From GCA-003244245 sp046262495 (GTDB lineage Bacteria > Actinomycetota > Actinomycetes > Mycobacteriales > Pseudonocardiaceae): 9,153 nucleotides of DNA. Shown here piece by piece: positions 4,898 through 9,153 of the stretch (its first letter is position 1; each line of letters opens with the position of its first letter). Under the pieces are notes generated by a model. The model was not told the DNA's origin. It saw only the letters and a program-made list of their open reading frames with translations, and did no database searches. The stretch is taken from contig JBHEMR010000171.1 in assembly GCA_046262495.1 (NCBI GenBank), positions 1 to 9,153 on the forward strand, written 5' to 3'. Made by a program: the position numbers and the translations under genes.

Positions 4898-5605
4898 TTA
4901 GCAGCCCGGCTGCGGCGGGTTGATCAGGTTAAGCCGCACCTTCGCATCAATACAACGCGACGTCAGCTCAGCTCTGATCGCCTGGTTGAGAATGTTGCTG
5001 CTGTCGATCTTGATGTTTCGGGCGATCACGATGGTCCTGGTCAAGGCATCATTGATGTTCTTCGCGTCGACATCGATGCGGTTGGCGACATCAAGGATGG
5101 CCGAGGCCCGGTTGTCGATGCCCCTCGCGGTGCTGTTGATCGTGAACGCTGTCCCGTTGATGGTGCCGACACTGGTGTTGATGTCCCGCGCGGTGCTGTT
5201 GATCGTGGTCGCCGTGCCGTTGATCGTCCCGGCCGAGCCGTTGATGGTCCCCGCGGTACCGTTGATCGACTTGGCCAAGCCGTCGATGTCCCGGGCGGTT
5301 GTGTCTGCCGTGGTGAGCAGGCCCTGCAGCGGCTTCGCGCTCTGCAGGATCGAGGCGGCAACCTCGTTGGTCCGGTTCAACTGAACGACCGAGTTGGTCG
5401 CTACATTGATGTTGCCGGCATTTCCGGCGATCGTCTGGGCCTTCTTGTCAATGCTCTGCGCCGCCGCCAGGGTTCGGGCGAGCAGCGCGGCCGCTATGCC
5501 GATGGCCAAGACACCGACGACAAGAATCACCACACTGACTACGTTGAACAGTCCAGCTCCTCCAGATCCCCTGGATCGAGCATCCGTTCTAGCCAACTCC
5601 ACCAC
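4898..5605 (-). CDS. Membrane-anchored Ile-Asn heptad-repeat protein, first of three paralogues
   Basis: Function is unknown. The 235-residue protein has a charged cytosolic start, a membrane helix at about 19-43 and the junction AAAQSIDKK. Then follows the most regular repeat of the three: Ile at 107, 114, 121, 128, 135, 142, 149, 156, 163, 170, 177 and 184, twelve heptads with no break, and Asn or Asp directly after it in eleven of them, with Ala (or Val) three residues before. Canonical a/d coils with small Ala at one core position pack tightly, so an oligomeric rod outside the membrane is likely. The C-terminus has Cys218 and Cys235 around LNLINPP. The start is one of two adjacent GTG codons (5605 or 5602), behind AAGGAAG at 5614-5608. 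It is the first gene of the operon. I found no database family by eye. Confidence 0.86.
   Translation of the reverse strand: MVELARTDARSRGSGGAGLFNVVSVVILVVGVLAIGIAAALLARTLAAAQSIDKKAQTIAGNAGNINVATNSVVQLNRTNEVAASILQSAKPLQGLLTTADTTARDIDGLAKSINGTAGTINGSAGTINGTATTINSTARDINTSVGTINGTAFTINSTARGIDNRASAILDVANRIDVDAKNINDALTRTIVIARNIKIDSSNILNQAIRAELTSRCIDAKVRLNLINPPQPGC
5110..5275 (-). repeat. 21-bp periodic DNA repeat inside the first coiled-coil gene
   Basis: The heptads are encoded by imperfect 21-bp units, each containing TTGAT in a fixed place on the plus strand. Near-copies such as GCGGTGCTGTTGATCGTG occur twice (about 5128 and 5200). This array could expand or shrink by slippage or recombination and so alter rod length. 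Confidence 0.6.
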
Positions 5606-6261
5606 CGCTTCCTTAGTGCAGGATTTTTCATGCTAGGGAAGCGTGCTGGGCGGGGAGTCGTGGCGGGACAAACGAGTGTCGCCGCAACGGCCGTCGCCGC
5701 TGGACGGCCTCCTTTCGTCAACACGCCTCCCCGGGGCAGCTGCTCCCGTCAGGTACGCGGCAGCTTGGACGAAGTCGACCAAGAAAGCAAGTGAGTTACC
5801 GGGGTAGACACAGTGTAGTGGCTCCACCCGCCCCCGGACCGCCGTGCGGCTGTCGCGAACGTCTATGGCTCCCTCCACGGACGCTTTTCCACGGCTTTCA
5901 GCGCTTCGGTGATGATCTGTATACCCTCATTGACCTGGCTTGATAGCAGGTAGTGAAGGAGACGGCACGCTGGGTGGCACGGGAGCGAGACCGGCACCCC
6001 CGGCCCCTCATGCGCTTCCAGGACCTCTCGAAGCAGTGACTGTACGTGACTTTGCGGGACGTCGACTTCCCGGCAATACACCGAAATCGGGCACGGTTTT
6101 CGACGTACTACTACACGCAGTCAGCGTGCCACCCTAATGAGTGGAAACTCGGTCATTCACCCGGAATCGTCGCTCTTGCGCGTGGCCGCCCAGGGCAGGC
6201 GGTAATCGGTCCGAGTGGGCGACAGTGCAAATAGACTGGCATCCCGGCCCACGCGGAGCGA
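5606..6261. other. 656-bp intergenic stretch upstream of the coiled-coil operon
   Basis: No convincing intact gene is visible. It must contain the promoter of the minus-strand operon. A TAGCAT box (5635-5630) and a TACACT box (5817-5812) fit the -10 pattern, but neither has a good -35. An AAAGGAGG-like sequence at about 5711-5718 (minus) has no start codon at a usable distance, so it may be a relic. One doubtful ORF lies at 5863-6081. A weak hairpin (CCGCC/GGCGG at 6186-6202) lies downstream of the gene ending at 6262. Confidence 0.5.
5863..6081 (-). CDS. Doubtful small ORF, possibly a gene remnant
   Basis: The frame of 72 codons is open from GTG at 6081 to TAG. It reads as a plausible helical protein near its end (SQVNEGIQIITEALKAVEK), faintly like the last helix of PLP-dependent aminotransferases (a run of the type DEGI..L.EAL). 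There is no RBS and no -10 box in place for a leaderless start. The N-terminal part matches nothing I know. It could be a decayed tail, a small gene with a different start, or chance. I would not assign a function. Confidence 0.25.
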   Translation of the reverse strand: MYCREVDVPQSHVQSLLREVLEAHEGPGVPVSLPCHPACRLLHYLLSSQVNEGIQIITEALKAVEKRPWREP

Positions 6262-6579
6262 TCAGCCGAGGCGCCGCACCAGACGGACCAGCACCCAAGT
6301 GACGACAAGCCAGAGGACCGCAGGGATGCCGTAATCGATCAGCAGGCGCGTTCTGGGATCGACCGGGTTGAACAGACCACGGAAGCCCAACTGGAGCCGG
6401 TCTGCCCAGTACGTCAGGAACATCGTAATGCCGTTGGCCGGATTCGCATTGCCCAAGGTGAGCACCACGTGCGCCACCAGGATCACGACGATGAGTCCTC
6501 CCACGATCCGGATCAGAGTCGCAAGGACGGCGGCGATTTTGGTGCGCGTCCCGCGGACCGCTGTGCGGCTTGAGCCCAT
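6262..6579 (-). CDS. Small two-helix membrane protein of unknown function
   Basis: The 105-residue protein begins MGSSRTAVRGTRTK, has a first membrane helix near residues 15-43 (AAVLATLIRIVGGLIVVILVAHVVL), a loop NANPANGITMFLTYWADRLQLGFRGLFNPVDP, and a second helix near 78-100 that ends in RLVRRLG. Basic residues at both ends suggest that both termini are cytosolic and that the loop with its Trp, Tyr and Pro is outside. The frame is open for another 95 codons upstream, but those look like antisense of the leuA leader region, so I place the start at ATG 6579. It lacks an RBS, so this start is uncertain. The gene is divergent from leuA and is preceded by a 14-bp palindrome. I have an impression that similar small proteins are common in actinobacteria, but I cannot name a family. 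Confidence 0.72.
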   Translation of the reverse strand: MGSSRTAVRGTRTKIAAVLATLIRIVGGLIVVILVAHVVLTLGNANPANGITMFLTYWADRLQLGFRGLFNPVDPRTRLLIDYGIPAVLWLVVTWVLVRLVRRLG

Positions 6580-6606
6580 GGCGAGAAGTCTGCCACGGGC
6601 AACACA

Positions 6607-6620
6607 ACTCGTGCACGAGT
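6607..6620. promoter_or_regulatory. Perfect 14-bp palindrome between the divergent membrane-protein gene and leuA
   Basis: ACTCGTGCACGAGT equals its own complement. It lies 28 bp upstream of the ATG at 6579 and about 60 bp upstream of the leuA -35 candidate, so it is well placed to be an operator for the membrane-protein gene. The regulator is unknown. Confidence 0.4.
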
Positions 6621-6680
6621 GCTCACCGCGCAAGTTCCTGAGAATCTCCCGTGACTGCCTTCTCAGCATCCGGGAGGCAG

Positions 6681-6711
6681 TTGCGTGCCGCCGGGGCGCC
6701 CCGACTACCGT
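6681..6711 (+). promoter_or_regulatory. Promoter of the leuA leader transcript
   Basis: TACCGT at 6706-6711 fits TANNNT and is followed by 6 nt and then the GTG of the leader peptide at 6718, so the leader mRNA would be leaderless. TTGCGT at 6681-6686 may be the -35, although the 19-nt spacer is long. The spacer contains a perfect palindrome, CGGGGCGCCCCG (6691-6702). Confidence 0.55.
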
Positions 6712-6717
6712 GATCGG

Positions 6718-6759
6718 GTGGCACGCGCTCTCCTGCTTCGCTGCCGCGGCGGGGTCTGA
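6718..6759 (+). CDS. leuL: leuA leader peptide (13 residues, three consecutive Leu codons)
   Basis: The tiny ORF reads V-A-R-A-L-L-L-R-C-R-G-G-V and ends with TGA. Three different leucine codons in a row (CTC CTG CTT at 6730-6738), placed just before a strong RNA stem and ahead of leuA, are the mark of a transcription or translation attenuator that senses charged leucyl-tRNA. It starts 6 nt after a -10 box and so needs no RBS. The symbol leuL is given by function, by analogy with known leu leaders. Leucine leader regulation has been predicted for actinobacterial leuA genes. Here it is inferred from the sequence. Confidence 0.68.
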   Translation: MARALLLRCRGGV

Positions 6760-6818
6760 CGACGACCGGCCCCCCGTCGCGGAGTCGCTCGCGCGCATCC
6801 GCCGGTCGGATAACCGGC
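6744..6818 (+). promoter_or_regulatory. Attenuator region of leuA: competing RNA structures
   Basis: Hairpin 1 pairs 6744-6754 with 6772-6782, 11 bp with one G-U pair; its 5' arm lies within the end of the leader peptide. Hairpin 2 pairs GCCGGT (6801-6806) with ACCGGC (6813-6818), 6 bp, 19 nt before the ATG at 6838. The same ACCGGC also occurs in the loop of hairpin 1 (6765-6770), and CGACCGGC (6763-6770) can pair with 6801-6808 over 8 bp. So 6801-6806 has two partners: either hairpin 2, or a pseudoknot with the loop of hairpin 1. A ribosome stalled at the Leu codons would cover the 5' arm of hairpin 1 and shift this balance. Confidence 0.6.
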
Positions 6819-6837
6819 TAGCCGAGAGCCCGAGGTC

Positions 6838-8679
6838 ATGCCCCAAAAGAGCGCAGAGCAGCAAACGATGACTCCCGATCCGACCGATATCGGAGCCAGC
6901 ACCTTCGCCGCAGGCAGTACCAGCAGAATCCGGTCACCGGCCGGCCCTGTTCCGAGAGACCAAGCCCGCTGGAACGTCCAGCGCGGCAGCGCGATGCCCG
7001 TGCATCGCTATCGGCCCTTCGCTGAGACCGTAGAGCCGGTATCCCTGCCGGATCGCACCTGGCCCGACGTCACGATCAGCCGGGCACCGCTGTGGTGCGC
7101 GGTGGACCTACGAGACGGCAACCAGGCTCTGATCGATCCGATGAGCCCAGTCCGCAAGCGACGCATGTTCGAGCTGCTGGTGCGAATGGGCTACAAGGAG
7201 ATCGAGGTCGGGTTCCCGTCGGCCAGCCAGGCCGATTTCGACTTCGTTCGAGAGATCATCCTTGAGAATGCGGTGCCCGAGGACGTGCGCATCCAGGTGC
7301 TGTCACAGTGCCGGCCGGAGCTGATCGAGCGTACCTTCGAGGCCCTGCACGGCGCGGCTAAGGCAATCGTGCACATCTATAATTCGACGTCTATTCTGCA
7401 GCGTCGCGTGGTGTTCCGGGAGGAGCGCGAAGGGATCAAGAAGATCGCCACTTCGGCGGCCGAGATGCTGGTCGAGTATGCGGGTAAGTACTCTGAGACA
7501 GATTTTCGATTCCAATATTCACCGGAGTCCTACACCGGCACCGAGCTAAGCTACGCCGCGGAGGTGTGTAATGCGGTCACCGAGATCTGGCAGCCGACGC
7601 CAGAGGCGCCGGTGATTCTCAATCTGCCGGCCACCGTCGAGATGGCCACGCCCAACGTCTACGCCGACTCGATCGAGTGGATGGACCGCAACCTGGACAG
7701 GCGCAACGCAGTGATCCTCTCGCTGCACCCGCACAATGACCGCGGCACCGCGGTGGCCGCCGCCGAACTGGGCTACCAGGCTGGCGCGCAACGCATCGAG
7801 GGCTGCCTGTTCGGCAATGGGGAGCGCACCGGCAACGTGTGTCTGGTGACGCTGGGAATGAATTTGTTCAGCCAGGGCATCGACGCTCAGATCGACTTTT
7901 CCGACATTGACGAGATCCGCCGAACAGTGGAATATTGCAACCAGCTGCCTGTTTCGGAACGTCATCCCTACGGTGGCGACCTGGTCTACACCGCGTTTTC
8001 CGGCAGCCACCAGGACGCAATCAACAAGGGACTGCAGGCATTAGAGGCTAACGCCGCTGCGGCTGCGGTTGAGGCGGACGCGTACCACTGGGAAGTGCCG
8101 TACCTGCCGATTGACCCCAAGGACGTCGGTCGCACCTACGAGGCCGTGATCCGGGTGAACTCCCAGTCCGGCAAGGGCGGCGTCGCCTATGTCATGAAAG
8201 CCGAACATCAGTTGGATCTGCCGCGCCGGCTGCAGATCGAGTTCTCGCGCATCATCCAGCGGCACACCGACATCGACGGTGGCGAGGTCTCGCCGCAGCG
8301 GATCTGGGACATCTTCGCCGAGCACTACCTGGACCGGCGCACTCCGCTGCGAGTGCTGCGTCACCAGCTGTCCGACGACGGCGAAGGCCACGACGACATC
8401 CGCGCCAGCGTCATGGTGGAGGGCGAGGAACATCAGATTAGCGGCTCGGGCAACGGTCCGATCGCGGCCTTTGTAGACGCCCTAGCTGTTCTGGGGTTTG
8501 ACGTTCGGGTGCTGGACTATTTCGAACACGCGATGTCGGCTGGTGACAACGCCGCAGCAGCGGCATACGTCGAGTGCACCGTCAACGAGCAGGTGCTGTG
8601 GGGCGTCGGCGTCTCCGGATCGATCGTCACCGCCTCGCTCAACGCGGTCGTGTCGGCGGTGAACCGCACCCTGCGCTAG
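6838..8679 (+). CDS. leuA: 2-isopropylmalate synthase LeuA
   Basis: LeuA joins acetyl-CoA and 2-oxoisovalerate to give 2-isopropylmalate, the first committed step of leucine synthesis in the cytosol. The 613 residues follow the actinobacterial type. They show MPVHRYRPFAE, the metal and substrate site DLRDGNQALIDPM (Asp93), SLHPHNDRGTAVAAAELG (His297, His299) and GNGERTGNVCLVTLG (Asn333). All four metal ligands keep one constant offset of 12 from the remembered M. tuberculosis positions 81, 285, 287 and 321. The C-terminal leucine-binding regulatory domain follows, with NSQSGKGGVAYVMK before it and SGSGNGPIAAFVDALAVLGFDVRVLDYFEHAMSAG within it in separate segments. The tandem repeat insert known from M. 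tuberculosis near the C-terminus is absent. The start is ATG 6838 or ATG 6868; RBS signals are weak for both (GAGG only 2 nt before the first). It is controlled by the upstream leader. Confidence 0.96.
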   Translation: MPQKSAEQQTMTPDPTDIGASTFAAGSTSRIRSPAGPVPRDQARWNVQRGSAMPVHRYRPFAETVEPVSLPDRTWPDVTISRAPLWCAVDLRDGNQALIDPMSPVRKRRMFELLVRMGYKEIEVGFPSASQADFDFVREIILENAVPEDVRIQVLSQCRPELIERTFEALHGAAKAIVHIYNSTSILQRRVVFREEREGIKKIATSAAEMLVEYAGKYSETDFRFQYSPESYTGTELSYAAEVCNAVTEIWQPTPEAPVILNLPATVEMATPNVYADSIEWMDRNLDRRNAVILSLHPHNDRGTAVAAAELGYQAGAQRIEGCLFGNGERTGNVCLVTLGMNLFSQGIDAQIDFSDIDEIRRTVEYCNQLPVSERHPYGGDLVYTAFSGSHQDAINKGLQALEANAAAAAVEADAYHWEVPYLPIDPKDVGRTYEAVIRVNSQSGKGGVAYVMKAEHQLDLPRRLQIEFSRIIQRHTDIDGGEVSPQRIWDIFAEHYLDRRTPLRVLRHQLSDDGEGHDDIRASVMVEGEEHQISGSGNGPIAAFVDALAVLGFDVRVLDYFEHAMSAGDNAAAAAYVECTVNEQVLWGVGVSGSIVTASLNAVVSAVNRTLR

Positions 8680-8700
8680 CCACCCTGCGGAGCGGTGGCT
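8678..8700 (+). terminator. Hairpin overlapping the leuA stop codon
   Basis: AGCCACC (8678-8684) and GGTGGCT (8694-8700) form a perfect 7-bp stem with a 9-nt loop. It begins inside the TAG stop of leuA. There is no U run. It is a candidate terminator or 3' end stabiliser. Confidence 0.5.
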
Positions 8701-8714
8701 GAGCGGTCTCAGAT

Positions 8715-8776
8715 TCCCGAACTCAACAGCAGAGCTGTTCAACCGACCTTGGGCAGCGCTGCTGTTGGGTTCGGGA
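8715..8776 (+). terminator. 18-bp stem downstream of leuA, with an alternative inner hairpin
   Basis: 8715-8732 pairs with 8759-8776 over 18 positions, with one U-G pair. The inner part of the left arm can instead form a short hairpin, AACAGC-AGA-GCTGTT (8725-8739), which excludes the long stem. The long stem probably ends leuA transcription. The alternative fold would allow read-through into the ORF that follows. Confidence 0.6.
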
Positions 8777-8790
8777 GCTAGAGATCAGTC

Positions 8791-8958
8791 ACGCGGTACG
8801 CAGTTGCAGAAGTCGAATTCGCCGTCTTCCACGCCTGCGACAAAGTCGCCTCACTCTGCCGGCAGCGGGGACAGTGCCCACGCTGCGCAAGTCGACTGTC
8901 TGAACAGGACTGGTATTTCGTATCGACCCTAGTGGAGGATCCGCCGGACGAGGGCTGA
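8791..8958 (+). CDS. Small zinc-ribbon-like protein lacking a normal start codon
   Basis: A frame open from the TAG at 8779 to TGA at 8956 encodes RYAVAEVEFAVFHACDKV, then SLCRQRGQCPRCASRL and SEQDWYFVSTLVEDPPDEG. The Cys spacing (C-x6-C-x5-C-x2-C, with a His just before the first Cys) suggests a zinc-binding ribbon. No ATG, GTG or TTG exists before the first cysteine. ACG at 8791 stands exactly where an ATG would give a natural start (T-R-Y-A-V), so it is either an ACG start or a gene silenced by loss of its start codon. About 55 residues would result. No RBS is clear; GGGAG at 8773-8777 is too far away. Function is unknown. The coding look is good, but the start makes its status doubtful. 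Confidence 0.45.
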   Translation, partial: TRYAVAEVEFAVFHACDKVASLCRQRGQCPRCASRLSEQDWYFVSTLVEDPPDEG

Positions 8959-8981
8959 CGTAGCCGGGGGCGTTTGGGGGC

Positions 8982-9031
8982 CGCAGGGGTGCTTGTGGAT
9001 GCTGGGGAGACGATCCACAAGCACCCCTGCG
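8982..9031. terminator. Perfect 19-bp hairpin, bidirectional terminator between convergent leuA side and recR
   Basis: 8982-9000 and 9013-9031 are exact complements over 19 bp with a 12-nt loop. It stands between the plus-strand ORF ending at 8958 and recR, which ends at 9063 on the minus strand, so it can stop transcription from both sides. A TTT follows a few bases after it on the plus strand. Confidence 0.82.
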
Positions 9032-9062
9032 ACGGTTTCGCCACTTGCTGCCGTGTGCCGGA

Positions 9063-9153
9063 TCAGACCGCCCGGCGGCCAGACAGTGCGCGGCCGAGGG
9101 TGAGCTCGTCGGCGAACTCCAAGTCGCCGCCCATCGGGAGGCCAGAGGCGAGC
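9063..9153 (-). CDS. recR: Recombination protein RecR (C-terminal 30 residues, gene continues past the right edge)
   Basis: The last codons read LASGLPMGGDLEFADELTLGRALSGRRAV and then TGA. This is the typical end of RecR, where the Toprim domain is followed by GLP.GGDLEYADE.TL..A..GR. RecR works with RecF and RecO to load RecA at gapped DNA. The rest of the gene and its usual partners lie beyond the window. Convergent with leuA. Confidence 0.88.
   Translation of the reverse strand, partial: LASGLPMGGDLEFADELTLGRALSGRRAV

Noticed and set aside
3237..5605. Coiled-coil genes as MCE-family lipid transport proteins or a phage tape measure
   Set aside because: No MCE domain is seen between the membrane helix and the repeats, and no phage or other MCE genes are present.
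4709..5794. 361-codon plus-strand ORF rich in Asp, Val, Arg and Gly
   Set aside because: It mirrors the 21-bp repeats of the minus-strand coiled-coil gene. The minus-strand frames have RBSs, membrane helices and matching paralogues.
6580..6864. Extension of the two-helix membrane protein to 200 residues
   Set aside because: The added part is antisense to the leuA leader, attenuator and leuA start, and shows no domain.
8778..9044. 88-codon minus-strand ORF after leuA
   Set aside because: It crosses the perfect 19-bp hairpin at 8982-9031 and is a shadow of the zinc-ribbon-like frame.

Overview
The window looks like a chromosomal segment of a high-GC actinobacterium. The evidence is strong GC bias at third codon positions, an actinobacterial-type LeuA whose closest remembered match is the Mycobacterium tuberculosis enzyme, a free-standing PurS, several genes that seem to start at or near the transcript 5' end (TANNNT -10 box 6-7 nt before a GTG), and stem-loops without U tails as terminators. 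I cannot fix the genus. No rRNA, tRNA, CRISPR array or intact mobile element is visible.

Layout. (1) 1-2509 is a purine biosynthesis block on the minus strand, in transcription order purS, purQ, purL, encoding the three subunits of FGAM synthase. It is interrupted between purQ and purL by a plus-strand Uma2-family nuclease gene and by a degraded C-terminal piece of a TetR/AcrR-type regulator joined directly to the end of purQ. (2) 2662-2895 (minus) is a small gene with a clear ribosome binding site, encoding a Tyr/Gly/Asn/Ser-rich 77-residue protein that I do not recognise. (3) 3237-5605 (minus) is a tight operon of three paralogous single-pass membrane proteins. Their extracytoplasmic parts are long, almost unbroken heptad arrays with Ile followed by Asn or Asp. 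It ends in a very strong hairpin at 3168-3211. (4) 5606-6261 is largely non-coding, with one doubtful small ORF. (5) 6262-6579 (minus) encodes a two-helix membrane protein, divergent from leuA. (6) 6681-8679 is the leuA unit: a promoter, a leader peptide with three consecutive leucine codons, a set of competing RNA structures, and leuA. (7) 8678-9031 holds three stem-loops and a zinc-ribbon-like ORF with no normal start codon. (8) 9063 to the end (minus) is the C-terminus of recR.

How it fits together. PurS, PurQ and PurL act as one complex in step 4 of IMP synthesis. The leuA leader is expected to attenuate leucine synthesis according to the charging of leucyl-tRNA. The three coiled-coil proteins are translationally coupled and share one topology, so they probably assemble into one envelope structure of unknown function. 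They are the best candidate for an undescribed system here, with the small Tyr/Gly-rich protein just downstream of them second.
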